Numbered from the stretch's first letter, positions 1-20,035 are shown. The stretch is DNA of 64,000 nucleotides from Bagarius yarrelli (GCA_005784505.1 VCAZ01000035.1:1847501-1911500), one strand, 5' to 3'. Notes: generated from the letters alone by a model not told the origin. Numbers and translations: made by a program.

Positions 1-3000
1 GCCTCGCAGGAGTGTATCTCGCAGTCAGCAGTGAAAACAAAGTTTGAGCAGCACACAATCAGGGCAAAGCAGATCACTGAAAGTGTAAAAGACATCATGG
101 ATCACATCCACATTGCCGCTGCTGAGAAAAGGTGGGTCCACCCTTTTTAGTCCTGTCTTCTAAGTTTCCCTCTGGCCTAGCTGCTCCGTATCTCTACTTT
201 ATCAACATATTTTAACAGGCCACTGTGAAATTTAAGCCATAATTTAATATCCTGATTATTTATCATGTCCGATATAAAGTATCTGTTTTGCATGTGTATT
301 TTTTTTTATGATTGTGAGCAGGAAGATGTATGTTTAACCCTCTTTGTAACCATAACCAGGGTGGCGTCTCTGGAGGACAGAGAGTATCTGATGGACCGCT
401 TGGAGTTTGTCCGGAATCAGCTGAACCTTCTCATTGGGGATATTAAAAAGAAAATTAAGGTGGTCTCGGAGCAGGTGGCCAGCCAGGTAGAAATGACAAA
501 ATGCTGCTATACTATTAAAAAAAGGAAAGAGATATGGAATAAACTGTCGCATGCTGATTGTCAATGGAAGCGGTAGCTGGGTGTTCAAAAGGTTTAAGGA
601 GGTGTTGACAGTTTGGTGGTGTCACTAACAGTGGCTAAAGAAATAGGCGTGTTAAGCGGTTCTATGGGGAGGTTTGCCAAGTTTCCCCAAGACATTAATA
701 GCGCAGCTGAAGAAAAAATGTCGACAATATAACACGGATTCTCCCTTAACTTTAACAGGCACAGCTCTCTCTAATTCTCTTACAAACTGAAGACTTGTAC
801 GATGTTTAATATTTTATTTCATTTTTTATTATAAGCTGATCTAAAGCTAAGTGTGTTCATTCTTTTTCTCTTAAAATATTTCTCTTTTATTCTAATAATG
901 CAGTAACTGTCACTTATCACATTTGGGGATCTGATTAAATGATGGCCTTTAGGACGGAAAACGTCCAGTTTGTGTGCATGGGATGTGAGTTGAGACGTTT
1001 GAGGGGCAGTAAGGGAGTTTAACGAACTTGGGTCTGTGTGTATGTCCGTCTGCATCAGGTATCAAATGCCATGGCAGAGGAGATCTGTCGACTGTCAGTG
1101 CTCATAGATGAGTTTCATGCAGACTTCCACCCATCACCTAACGTACTAGTCAAGTACAAATCGGTAAGTTGATCTTCTCTTGATATTGTTGAATCAAACT
1201 TTATATCAGCTTCCTTTATAAGTTAAAATTGTCAATAAATTTTAGGGAGCAAAATACAGTTCCAAAGCTTTTTTATTTTTGGACAAGTTCAGTACAGGGG
1301 TTATGTTTTCAGCCCTGGATCTAGTAAGTTCACGAGACCTGCTTACATAGTTGCTGGCATTATTACACACCCTTTTATTTCTTAAAAAAAAATAGAGAAG
1401 AAATACTTTTACACAGCTAAAAACGCTAGTCAGGACCTCATTTACTAATTTGAATTAACCTCTAATAGATGATGTATTTTGGGGTGAGTGTGTGGTGATA
1501 ATAAGCAATAACTGTCTATTAAGGTTGTGACAGTAAGAACATTTTTCCACCGTTGATTGACATCAATACTGGTGTGTGTGTGTGTGGTGGGGGTTTGTTG
1601 GAGTTTTCATTTTTTTCCTTGCGCTTAGTTAGCATATAATTGCACATTATAATTTCACTTTTGAATTCGGCAACAAAACAGAAAAAAAGATAAATGAAAT
1701 TTGAATGCTGCTGCTGCTGAGCGGTGATGTCATGTGACTCGCTCGGCACTCTGCAATGCGCAGCTGCGTTCAGTTTTTATATTATATATTCAACTTTATT
1801 GTCATTGTGCAAGGTACGTGTACAGAGCCAATGAAATGCATTTTTCACATATCTCATCTTAGTAAGTTGGGGGTCAGAGCGCAGGGTCAGCTATGATACA
1901 GCGCCCCTGGAGCAGGAAGGGTTAAGGGTCTTGTTCAAGGACCTAAAGGTGGTTGGCTTGGCGGTGGTGGGGCTTGAACCCAGGTGTTTCTGGTCTTCAG
2001 ATCAGAAACCTGGCACCTTAACCATTTGAGCCACCACTGCACCCCACCGGTGTATCTGGTTATCTGTAGCGTCTGTTCTGCTCTGAGTTCAGTGATTATT
2101 ATTGCCTACTTTAAATATTTAATTAAAAAAAACCGAACTGCCTATTATTTGTTGGCTGTATTATCGAAATAGCTCAAGTATGCTACTAAACTTATTTGTT
2201 TCTTTGTGTTGCAATGAAAATTACATTAATGTGAATTATTATTATTATTATTGTCTTATCCAAATTTTTGAAACGTGGAAACGTCTTTCACAGGAGCTGC
2301 TTAATCATGTGGAGAAAGGAATGGGAATGAACCTGGCTTTCCGCTGCTCTGATGCAGTCAACGCTTCTGTGCAATCTTCTCAGAAAGAAATGATTGGTGC
2401 GTTATCACTTTCACACACTCGATTATTTTTAAATCACAACGTGTATTATTACTGTTGTGTCACGGACATTCCCTAATCAGCCTCGTTTTCACATTACTAA
2501 GACAGTAAAAAGTGCTGACGCTGTAGACTTGTTCCAATAATAATGAAAAAAATCTCGTTATAGAATTTTTTTTGGATTATTTTATGTGGTGTGTCAGCTA
2601 AACAAGCTATATTTAAGTTGTTACTTAACGAAAATCAAACGTAATTGGTTGGGTCCTTTATATCGAGAGATTTGGTTTAGCCGCTTTATTATTGAGTTTA
2701 TTGGTTTGTAAAAAAAAAATAAAATAATAATAATTATGGTGGCATTTTCTCAGTAAATCTGCGAAATTATTAAAGACAATATTGACCATGTTTAATTTTT
2801 ATGCACATTAAACGAGAGACTGCACATAAATTTGTCGCAGAACTGAATAATTATCTTCTTTCCAATATGTTAACAGAATGTTTGCAGCCTTTGCTGCCCC
2901 CTGATGTTCAGAGTCAGATCCACATGCTGATTCCTTCCAGAAAGTTTGACCTCAGCTACGACCTGAACTGCGCAACACTCTGTGCCGATTTCCAGGAAAA

Positions 3001-5059
3001 CATCGAGTTTCAGTTCTCTCTTGGCTGGACTGCACTGGTCAGCCGTTTTCTCGGGCCAGCCAATGCAAAGCGTGCCCTCATGCTGATGGATCAAAACCTT
3101 CCAGTAACCTCAAATATTTATAGCTTTATCATCTCATGGCCTCTTAAAAAAAAGTTTTTCAGCACTGAGGTAACCTATCTGATTTTGTCTTTTTCAGCTT
3201 ACGCGTCCTTTGGCCACCACTCCAGGAAGTGGTGCAATTGCACAGGCTCCGCCCACTAGAGCTGCTGCGGCTACTACAAACCAAGCTCAGGCTGTGATGA
3301 GCCAAGAGGAGCTCATGATGTCTATGGTTGCAAATCTGGCTTCTATTACTTCTCGCACTTCAATGAGTGTAGTCATCGTTGGTGGAGTGGTGAGTAACAC
3401 AGTACTCCAACAGTGGGCAATGATCTTATAGAGCAGCGGTTCCCAACCGGGGGGCTCCCGACCCACGAAGGGGCCTCAGCGAGCTCTGTTGGTGGTCGTG
3501 TCATAGCTAAAATTGACGAAAATGCAGGAAATACCAAGATAAAAGGGGTGTCTGAGACAAAAAAAAAAAAAGGGAAACCGCTGATATAAAGGAAGTTTTT
3601 GGAAAAATATTTATTATTAGTTTTACAATGGTGTCCCATATTAATAGACTGGTAAAATTCTCTGCATTTGTGTCTCTTTAAGGTGTAAATTTTAGAGCGT
3701 GGTGTTAAAAACATTATCAATCACCCCATTTGTCTTTGTGACAGGTTTGGAGGATGATAGGCTGGAGAGTCATCGCTCTATCCATGAGTCTTTATAGCCT
3801 GGTGTACTTGTATGAAAGACTTACATGGACCACCAAGGCTAAAGAAAGAGCGCTAAAGAAGCAGTTTGTAGATTACGCCAGCGAGAAGCTCCAAATGATC
3901 GTCAGCTTCACCAGTTCAAACTGCAGCCACCAAGTGCAACAGTAAGCAAACCCGACTTATTCGCCTAAATAATAAATAGGCCAGTCAGAAAGCAAACCTT
4001 TAATAGAAGCACTGGGTTCTTTCGAGTCACTCCAGTTTGTGTATTATTTCGTGATAAAGATGTCGATTCGATTGTTACACATTGATGCTTTATGCCATGC
4101 AGGGAGATCGCCAGCACTTTTGCCCGGCTGTGCCAACAGGTGGATGTTACCCAGAGGGACCTGGAGAGCGAAATCAACCGGCTGACAACAAAGATTCAGC
4201 AGCTGGAGACGGTTCAGGGCAGCTCCAAATCTCTTAGGTCAGTACTCGCCTTTTTGGGACAAAAATGAATAATTAGTAAAATTCGTAATCTTTATTCTTA
4301 ATTATTGATTAAAATTTTAATTACTATTATCAGGGTTGGTACACATTTACACACTGATTTTAGCAATAAAATTCCATGACTTTGAGGTAAAAATTCATAA
4401 GCTGATGTTTTACAAAATGTCTCTACAAGAAAAGTAAACGTTTGTCATGTGACTAATCGCTAACTATTGTGATTTAACTGTTATAATTAATTAACATATA
4501 TTTAAATGAGTTATGAAACAAATTTACATGACTTACAACTCCCCCCCCCCATTTTGGTTCAGTACCTAAAATTACAACTTTTTCTTCTTCTTCTCCTTTA
4601 AGCTGTTCCCTTTTAGGGGTCGCCACAGCGAATCATCTGTCTCCACCTAACCCTATTCTCTACACCCTCTTCACTCACACCCACTACCTTCATGTCCTCT
4701 TTGGTCTTCCTCTTTACCTTCTGCCTGGTAGCTTCATTTCTAACATCCTCCTACCGATATATTCACTATCCCTCCTCTGGACATGTCCAGAAATGACTAC
4801 TTATTATTTCCAGAGTTATGTAAATTCACTGGGTTTAATCTAAACCTGAGTCACACCAAACAAAGCTTATAAACAATTTCATCTTGCGTTTCAATGACAG
4901 TTGTGGAATTAAATTAATGTAATGTGTTTAATGATGAGCTAAAAATCCTTTAGTCCTTTTTCTGAAATGATTTTTTTCCCCCCCTTTAGGCACAAAGCTA
5001 CAGATTTGGAGAGGCAGCTAGAGAGCTTCAAGAGCCAATATCTTCAGCCACAAACCTGA
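1..5059 (+). CDS. mfn1: mitofusin-1, C-terminal half (5' partial, 9 exons)
   Basis: Mitofusin, a dynamin-type GTPase of the outer mitochondrial membrane that tethers and fuses mitochondria. Exons read as 1-131, 360-486, 1059-1163, 2294-2396, 2877-3103, 3198-3389, 3745-3941, 4103-4237 and 4990-5059 (stop TGA 5057-5059). All introns are GT-AG, phases join, and the exons total 1287 nt, 428 aa plus stop. The GTPase domain lies off the left edge. Visible are the helical segment starting at QECISQSAVKTKFEQHT, the FSLGW and RFLGP motifs, a membrane-spanning hairpin at about residues 285-320 of this fragment (ending YERLTWTTKAKERA), and the C-terminal HR2 coiled coil (about 355-425). MFN1 is preferred over MFN2 because of KFDLSYDLN, the SQEELM context, and the neighbour gnb4, which adjoins MFN1 in human. 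The two paralogues are similar, so some doubt remains. Confidence 0.93.
1786..2046 (-). mobile_element. tRNA-derived SINE, family A, in an mfn1 intron
   Basis: Antisense copy of a repeat seen at least four more times here (11425-11750, 20640-20885, 25762-25985, 35010-35305). In sense orientation it starts with a tRNA-like box (GTGGCTCAAATGGTTAA), has a B-box-like GGGTTCAAG, an internal ACTGTTGGGTCCTTGAGCAA segment and a tail resembling CATTTCATTGGCTCTGTAC. Confidence 0.8.
3434..3545 (+). mobile_element. fragment resembling a hAT terminal region
   Basis: Starts with CAGCGGTTCCCAACC, which resembles the terminal inverted repeat of vertebrate hAT elements. It lies in the mfn1 intron after the exon ending at 3389. 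No matching far end was identified. Confidence 0.45.
4578..4800 (-). mobile_element. LINE 3' end fragment, antisense in an mfn1 intron
   Basis: Reverse-complement copy of the repeat at 19640-20035 and 59115-59470. It encodes, with breaks, the tail of a non-LTR retrotransposon polyprotein ending near RCGDP. It shares GGGGTCGCCACAGCGAATC (sense in this strand) with the inverse of the other copies. Confidence 0.75.
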
Positions 5060-5670
5060 GTTCCTCATTTTCACACAGCGCTTTGGTCTCTTTGGGCTTC
5101 ACTTGCCAGACTTTCAGTTTGTTCTACAAGGAAGGATTCACGTTTTAAAAAAAAAAAAAAATAGTTATGGAGTTAAAATGTTCTTGTACATTTACACAGT
5201 CGCAGGTTCTGTTTCTGACTCTTCCCATGAACAATTCGGTTGAGGTTGTTTCGATTGCTGTGTGTGTGAATTCCATCTGTTCTGTCAATGTTATGTAATT
5301 AGTTACTGAATTCTGAAGACACTACTGTATGAACTGTAAAAGGAAAACGATGATGATAAAAGGGCTTCCATTTAATTCTTCTAACGAGGATCTTTCTTTG
5401 AACATAGTGAACCAAACTACTTTGTTCACACCGAGCCGACTTCAAACAGAGCCCTTTACTCAATCACACTTTCAAGAAGAAAAAGGACGAGAAAAACGAC
5501 TCAATCGGTATTTTTGTAAATATTTTGATCAGTGCCTCTTTTCGATATGTTCATCTGAATCCTTTCTATAATTAAGACTTTCTTTTTGGAGGTTTCTGCT
5601 TTGTAAAAATGGTAAATATTTAGATAAAATATATAAAAAAAAAAAAATGAAGATAATTAAAATATTACCT
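5060..5670 (+). other. mfn1: mfn1 3' UTR (approximate)
   Basis: Non-coding sequence after the mfn1 stop, with A-rich tracts at 5147-5161 and 5635-5648. The best polyadenylation signal I see is ATTAAA at 5656-5661; no AATAAA on this strand is nearer. The end is inferred. It would lie within about 100 bases of the opposing gnb4 3' end. Confidence 0.5.
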
Positions 5671-7123
5671 GTGAGTGTATGTGTATAACTACTTGCCTTT
5701 ATGTAATTATTATTTGTGATCAGATACAACAAGCAACAGGTTTGGTTAAAAGTTTTATTTAATACAATATCAACTTATAGTAACACCATTATCACAAGCC
5801 ACTGTACAAATACAAAAAAAAAAACAAAACAAAAAAAAACTGGTGAGACTATAAAAGAATCATCTCTTAAATGATTAGTCCACATAATGGAATTATAAAA
5901 TATATCAAGGCACAAAAGCCTTCTTTTTATTGGCTTAAAACATTGGGGGGGGGGAAGCAAGGGCTTATAACTACTTTAGCTTAGGGGGCCTGTGCTCTGT
6001 TCCACTTGATTTTACAGTCTTAATACAGTGTTAAAACAAATTCTCTCCGACAAAATTCATACAATACAAAAAAATCATCAGCAAATAAAAAAAAACGAAT
6101 CCTGGAACCGGCGATGCTTTTAACGCTGTTTGGTCCGAATAATACACTCTACCGTACACACACTTCAGCACCAGGGTTGTCCATGTGACTGCATTCTAAC
6201 AGTGTGTAACTGTTAGAAACTTGACCATTTATTAAATGTGTTCTGTAGTCAAGTGGGACAAAAATGGACCGAGAAAAAAAGACTAGAAATGTTTTGATGA
6301 GTTAAGGACTTTTATAAAGGCCCACAGTAAAATGTTCTGTCTGGATCATTTATACTGCTAAGAATTGTAATCGACGTTGCTTTAAATGAAAAAGAACACT
6401 GCTAATTGTTTGGTTCCTTTGGTTACTGCTGGTACAAACTGATGACAGAAGGAAATACTGCATTGCAGAACAGGCAGAACGTCTTCTGCACAACATATTT
6501 ATAGTGTTCTTCATTAACGGCGGCCTAAATTTATTAACTAAATCTATTTCTGCTACAACCCGACCCAACAAACACTTTATTCAGCTTATAATAATGTAGC
6601 TTGCTTTAACATTACGTAGATGACCGGTCCTTCAATGCACAGGTCCAGGCTCTTCTCAGGTTTCCTACACAATCGTTTTCAGGCAGATGAGAAATAAGCA
6701 AGCGTGACCGGGGGGCATTAATTATGTTGTGACGTGTTGGTACGTTATGTAAGCTAATACTCGAGGTTACCCAAAAGGGACACCTCTGGTAACGCGGCAA
6801 TACAAGATAGGGTTAGCAATTCGGCTCAATTCCAGCAGAAATCTGATTAAACACATTTCGTGGGCGCTTTTAGTTGCATTTTGTGGACAAGGACGAACAT
6901 CCTAAATGTCCTTCAGCTATCTGGTAGCCAGAAGCTTATAATATGTTTTACTTTAAAGCAAAATAGGTGAAAAATCATTACTAAAGCAGTTTTTATACCG
7001 TTTCCTTCTCTTCTAACCAACAGTCCCTGCCGCATCCTATCCCTTTAGACTAATAGGAAAGGATCTGTGGTTTATTCGTATCATTTTTAAGAAAATTCCC
7101 TTTTACAAAGTTTTACAAAGTGC

Positions 7124-7145
7124 TTTTATATATATATATATTTCT

Positions 7146-7208
<63 letters not shown>
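7124..7208. repeat. (TA)n microsatellite
   Basis: Almost pure TA dinucleotide tract in the inferred gnb4 3' UTR. Confidence 0.95.
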
Positions 7209-7213
<5 letters not shown>

Positions 7214-7409
7214 AAAAAAAAACAAAAAAAACGATAGGGGGCAATTGATCAAATGACTTTAAATGCTGAAAGGCTCGGGCCACCTTCTAAAAATACCCTG
7301 GACTTCAAATACACTAGAAATGATGCATCTTCAAAAAAAAACAGCTGTATTGGGTTGCGATCAAACTACAAAAATATATATACACAATACCATTGTGTGA
7401 GCATATATG

Positions 7410-7411
<2 letters not shown>

Positions 7412-7443
<32 letters not shown>

Positions 7444-7449
7444 TATATA

Positions 7450-7494
<45 letters not shown>
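7412..7494. repeat. (TA)n microsatellite
   Basis: Second TA tract in the inferred gnb4 3' UTR, slightly interrupted. The Ile/Tyr-rich open frames across it are artefacts of the repeat. Confidence 0.95.
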
Positions 7495-7498
<4 letters not shown>

Positions 7499-7737
7499 AT
7501 ACATGGGCAGATTGCTGTACATATATACCATATTTATATTCATATATTGTACATAGGTATGTACATAAAGCACAATGATGCCTCCATGGTTTCTCAATAA
7601 CCTCCTGTCTGACCTCTGGTGGGTCAGCCTGGGCCTTTCTGCAGGAATGTGTCGTAATACGTGAATACAAAAGGCATGTTGTTCTCACAGTTGAGACCTG
7701 TAGTGATGGTGCAGTCTGCCAAGTCCAGCTGTCGGGC

Positions 7738-14773
<7,036 letters not shown>

Positions 14774-14819
14774 TGTCCCGGTATGACACACGTGTGAGGC
14801 AGAAGAGACCAGCTGGAAC
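14774..14819 (-). other. gnb4: gnb4 5' UTR part of the first coding exon
   Basis: On the minus strand an acceptor (TTGCAG) ends at 14820, followed by 46 nt of leader before the ATG at 14773. At least one upstream non-coding exon must exist. I could not place it; the CG-richer stretch near 18.4-18.85 kb is only a candidate promoter area. Confidence 0.6.
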
Positions 14820-15021
14820 CTGCAACACAGATGAAATGAGCTCACAGACACAGTTTAATTTTTTTAATTAGTTTTCCCTGGATTATACTGATATACTGTT
14901 TCACTATGACTAGCTTCAGAATGTCATAATAATGCTTAGCATAATTATATATAAAGGTTATGGCTTTGTATAGAGCTACGCATTTTTTGGATGCAACCTA
15001 AAAACTGTAATATAAATGATT

Positions 15022-15059
<38 letters not shown>

Positions 15060-15214
15060 GTGTGAATCTTTTCAAAATGGAATGCTTTTTTTCCCCCTTT
15101 GTTGACCTGTAGCAGGCGTCAAATTTAAAATGAGCTCATTTTGTGCATAAGTGTTATATCATTTATGTTATTTATGTTCTATTGTTTTTTAATTTTTAGT
15201 TTTAAGTTTATTCA

Positions 15215-15372
15215 ATCTATCCATCCATCCATCCATCCATCCATCCATCCATCCATCCATTCATCGATCTATCCATCCATACTTCTAATCTATCCATCCA
15301 TCCATCCATCCATCCATCCATCCATCCATCCATCTATCCATCCATCCATCCATCCAGATAGATAGATAGATA
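15215..15372. repeat. TCCA array with a GATA tail
   Basis: About 140 bases of TCCA units ending in GATAGATAGATA; a GT tract lies upstream at 15027-15054. It lies upstream of the gnb4 coding start. Confidence 0.95.
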
Positions 15373-16640
15373 TAGATTCAAAATACCGGTTATCAGCCTA
15401 CTTGATCTACTTGAATCAGTATTGGCATCTGCCCTGAAAGACACATCGGTCAACCCCTAAACCAAATCACAGATAATAACGACGAGGAAAAAAAACCCCT
15501 ATTGTGGTAGTTTTGTTTAATCTATTAACCCATCCTATACGACAGCACCCATAGATATTACTGACAAAAGTGCTGCTCAGCACTGGCACACCATTGTCCA
15601 CTGTGTGGCAGCGCAGATTGGCACTGGGCACAACGAGCAGGCTTCAGCATGCTGATTCAACCCAGTGCGACATGACAGAATTAATCTGAAGTAGAAGGTG
15701 TGGAATTTACACAGTGCCTTTAATTAATGTCGACATGCGTCATTATGATCAAAAATAAATGCACCTCAGAAAGACTGATATAATTATGATAAGACAGAGT
15801 ATTGCACTTTCACTGCAGTACACTGTGTTTGTGATACACTTTATAATTGATTAAATCTCCAGTGTGTGCTTTATTTTGGACAGGGTCATGGTGTTCTGGA
15901 TACCAGAGCCTAACCTGGTAGAAAAACGGAATTCACTCGGAATAAAAAAAAAGAAAAAACCCACACACACACACACAAACACAATAATATCCTCAGTCCT
16001 CTGTAGGTATAACTCCCATGTAATAATAAGGTGAATAGAAAAGCAGAGAAAAAACACACAAGTACATGGAGATGTGGAACACCTGAAATATATACACACA
16101 CCATCTCACAGGATAAAACCAAAGAGCCTAAAACGTTAAGGATTCCCACAATATCTTCAACCGAATTATTTCTCTTGGTTGCTTTTTGTGGATTTTCACA
16201 GTAACTTTCATCTGCTGCCTTTAAGATTGACGTAGGATCAACACGTCAACAAAATAGCTATTGTAAAGTAAAGGCATCCAAATGTATCTGAAAAGGTTTA
16301 TTGTGGGTTATTATCCAAATTTAGTAAAAGTCAGACCCGATTCCACCTTTCACAGTCTTTTAATACACGTATATGTTTATATATATATATAATAATAACA
16401 CTGAACTTCCTAAATTTGGGCTTTCTGTGATTTGGACATTGTGTAGGTTTAAAAAATATTGTAGTAATGATTTTGGTACTGAATACTTTTATAGTAAATC
16501 CTTAATTAAAATAGTATTTCAAATCCCAATCGCTAACAAAATGAAATTATTTAATTTAAGACATAAGAAGTATAAAAATAAAAAAAGTCTTAAAAAAAAA
16601 AAAAACTACAGCCGATGACAAATTTATAGCCATTATTTTC

Positions 16641-16684
<44 letters not shown>

Positions 16685-16786
16685 TTTTTTTTTTTTCTGA
16701 AACAGGGATTGATTGTAATTGATTCGCAAAACATTTGGGGTATTAATGATTTATGTTGACAATTATAAAGTGTATCCAACATAGAG

Positions 16787-17334
16787 AAAAAAAAAATCAC
16801 AAAATAAAAAAATAAAAAATAATCACATTTTTCTTCTAAAAAAAATAAAAATAAATCATTATCATATTTTTTCTATTATTTCCTAAAAAAATCAAAAAAA
16901 AATTTTTCCTAAAAAAATCAAATTTTCCCTTAAAAAAAAAAAAATCTAATTTTTCCTTAAAAAAAAAAAATCTAAAAAAAAATTTTTTCCTTAAAAAAAA
17001 AAAAAAAAAAAAAACATCAATTTTTCCTTAAAAAAAAAAAAAATCTAATTTTTCCTAAAAAAAAAAAAAATCAAATTTTTCCTTAAAAAAAAAAAAATCA
17101 AAAAAAAATCAAATTTTTCCTTAAAAAAAAAAAAAAAAAAAAAAAATCAAATTTTTCCTTAAAAAAAAAAAAAAAATCAAATTTTTCCTTAAAAAAAAAA
17201 TCAGATTTTTCCTTAAAAAAAATCAAATTTTTTCCTTAAAAAAATCACATTCACATTTTTCCTAAAAAAAATCAAATTTTTCCTTTAAAAAAATCACACA
17301 TTTTTCCTAAAAAAAAAAAAAAAAATCACATTTT

Positions 17335-17381
<47 letters not shown>

Positions 17382-17405
17382 CATTTTTTCTTAAAAAAAA
17401 AAAAT
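16787..17405. repeat. A-rich satellite-like array
   Basis: Roughly twenty irregular units, each a run of 6 to 45 A followed by a phrase like TCAAATTTTTCCTTA. Unit length varies from about 17 to 50 bases, mostly through the A run. It is not a simple microsatellite, because the spacer phrase is conserved. Confidence 0.85.
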
Positions 17406-18419
17406 CTTATTTTTTTTCAAATCAAATTTACAATTTTAAACAAAAAAAAGTAATTCAAGACTCAAGATTCGACTCTGAATCTTGAATTGAATCAATCGTT
17501 TATAATTCTGTTCGTTTGGATTCTTTGTTTAGAATTGCAAACGTTTTTTGTAAAAAATGTTTTTAGGACGTCGGACACACTTTGTAAAACTTTATAGAGT
17601 TTTGTGGGGTTTTTTTATTGGATAAATTTCCTTTTTTTTCTCTCTCATTATTTTAGAGTTGTTTGTAAACAAATATTATAGGCACATACTTCCCGGTTTA
17701 CTGACTGCAATCTGAAAGTAAAAGTAGATTTTTTTTTTTTAGAAATTAAATTTACTACATTAAAGTATATTAAACAATAAAGACTGAATTTATTATGATT
17801 TTTATTGATAATAAAAACATTTTAACATTTTTGCGGGCTTTAGTGTAATCTTTCTTGTGTTGCAATAGCGCTGGCAGGATCTATAAACTTCCGGTCTCCA
17901 TAACGATTTTGACATCTAAAAAAAACAAAACAAAACAAAACCAAAAAAACCCACAAAATAATTTAACAACTGGGCAAAAAAAAACCCCTACTTTATTTTT
18001 ATTTCTCTTCCTGAAGAGTTTTTACTGTCTGATAGGCCGCATGTTGACAAATAGGTTGTTAATACTACTCCGTATAACCTGTTAGACCAGCAAACTGTTT
18101 ATTAACCAATGCCTATTTCTTAGTTTAATACGAAAAACATACATTAGTGTAAGAAAAACACAGTATTTCAGGCTCGAATAGAAGCAAACAGGTCAACCTG
18201 TTGCTCGATGTGTGTTCCTTTTTTAAAAGCAGGAAATACGAACGAAAATGGAAGCAAACACAGACGAATTATTTGCGCTTTAAGATTACCTGAAACAAGC
18301 TTGTCGTATTGTTCAGAAACCCAGCTGTTTTTTTTCAAAATCCACACATGGCGACTGTTAAAAATAATAATAAACAGCAAATAAAAAATCTCACTCGGTT
18401 TTAGTAATTGTAATATATT

Positions 18420-18850
18420 TAAAGGGCCATGCGCCCCTGCCACGGTTCAACTCAATTTTCAACAAGCTGTCTCTTCACCACACCCATAGAGAAAACGGGA
18501 ACATGGCAACAGCAGAGGCGGAGGGTGGACAAGTTAAGCGTTTCTCACAACCTGTACGGTTTTTATTCAAAATACGAAACGTTAACTATTTATTTTGATT
18601 TACAAATTAAATTATTCACTTACGGTCATTTCTTACGTCAGAATCGATTAAAAAACGACTGAAAATAATACTAGGATATTTTGACGTTCCCTATACAATG
18701 ATGGTTTAATCCGTCGGCTGCCTCAACACAGCGGCGGTATGAGAAACAGGAAATGTATCCGTTCGTGTGGGTTCGGACTGAATCCCAAATGGCTCCCTAA
18801 TGAACAAAACGTGCACGCTGCAGGGCGGAGATGCAATTATTTCACATTAT
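18420..18850. promoter_or_regulatory. candidate promoter area (possibly gnb4)
   Basis: CG dinucleotides are more frequent here than in the flanks (GCGGCGG, CCGTCGG, GGGCGG), with a CACACCC motif and a TGACGTAAG-like CRE on the minus strand near 18637. It would fit the missing 5' exon of gnb4, but no exon could be fixed. This is a weak inference. Confidence 0.25.
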
Positions 18851-18904
18851 ATAAGTGCACTTATATGCAATTAAAGTTCAATTAGAGAGTATAGTTAGCA
18901 GCAA

Positions 18905-19550
18905 GCTAACTTTTTCCATTTTAACAGCATTTGGAAGACGCCCTTATTCAGAGCGACTTACATTTATGTCTTTTTAAAACAGATGAGCAGTTGGTGGTTA
19001 AGGGCCGTGCTAAGGGGCCCTGCATTGGTGGGTAGGTGAAACTGAGAATTGAACCCCGGTTTTTCTTGTATCAGTCCAACAGTTTAACCACTTAGCCACC
19101 ACTTGTTTGTGCAATGTTTCTTAACTGCGACTGTTGGCACACAGCAAGAAGGTTTCAGGTTCGCATCCCCGGCAGGGGCCCCTGTGTGATTTTTGTATGT
19201 GTATTCCAGGGTGGATTTACTCTGATTTCCTCCCACAGCCCAAAAACGTGTGTGTGGAAAGTGGTAGCTCATGGTTAAGGTGTTGGACTACCAACAAGAA
19301 GGTTGTGGGTTGGATTCCCAGCTCCACCAAGCTACCACTGTTAGGCCCCTGAGGAATTGAGCAACAACCCCCTAGTTGCTCAGTTGTATTAAAGAGATAA
19401 GAGCATCTGCCAAATGCTGTAAATGTGTGTGTGGTTTGTTTGTCCCGAGCCCTGTGATGGACTGGTGACCTGTCCAGGATGTACTTGCCCAATGGCAGCT
19501 GGGATAGACTCCAGCAGATCCCTGTAACATTAGCAATTACAGACAATGGA
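18905..19550. mobile_element. cluster of SINE fragments (families B and C)
   Basis: Antisense family B at about 18925-19105, a family-C head piece at 19130-19255, sense family B at 19255-19430, and the family-C tail (GTCCAGG, CAGCAGATCCCTGT) at 19435-19550. The order looks like one SINE C split by a SINE B insertion. Confidence 0.65.
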
Positions 19551-19639
19551 TGGATGTGTGTGTGTTCCTGTACGGAACTGATCTAAATTAAAAGGTTTTT
19601 TTAACCAAAAGATATTCCTATGATGTGTGTATGGTTAAG

Positions 19640-20035
19640 AGACAGTGGCGCTGAGCAAGAGACAGGTGAAAGTAGCAGAGCTGAAGATGTTTAAGGTTTT
19701 CTTTGGGAGGGACGAGGTTGGAAAGGATTAGGAACGAGTGCATCAGGGGGACGGCTCATGTTAGATGTTTTGGGGAGAAAGTCAGGGAAGCCAGATTGAG
19801 GTGGTTTGAACATGTACAGAGGAGGGACAGTGAATATATCGGTAGGAGGATGTTAGAAATGAAGCTACCAGGCAGAAGGCAAAGAGGAAGACCAAAGAGG
19901 AGGTATATGGATGCGATAAACGAGGACATGAAGTTAGTGGATGTGAGTGAAGAGGATGTAGAGAATAGGGTTAGGTGGGGACAGATGATTCGCTGTGGCG
20001 ACCCCTAAAAGGCACCATCTTAAAGGAGAAGAAGA
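19640..20035 (+). mobile_element. LINE 3' end (non-LTR retrotransposon)
   Basis: Codes for the polyprotein tail: RLRWFEHVQRRDSEYIGRRM, then GRRQRGRPKRRYMDAINED, then MKLVDVSEEDVENRVRWGQ and RCGDP before a stop at about 20008. This tail is common in fish RTE-like LINEs; I cannot assign the clade firmly. Only the 3' end is present. Confidence 0.8.

Larger units (their letters stand above)
5754..7737 (-). other. gnb4: gnb4 3' UTR with polyadenylation signal at 5754-5759
   Basis: Sequence downstream of the gnb4 stop on the minus strand. It is mostly unique and AT-rich, and AATAAA read on the minus strand lies at 5754-5759, giving a 3' UTR of about 2 kb. It contains two long TA tracts (7124-7208 and 7412-7494). 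The extent is inferred from this signal; earlier signals could also be used. Confidence 0.5.
14820..18410. other. intergenic or 5' intron of gnb4, no gene seen
   Basis: AT-rich unique sequence with the GT, TCCA, TA (16645-16683) and A-rich arrays noted separately. The short open frames have no family resemblance and no exon-like boundaries. Confidence 0.6.
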
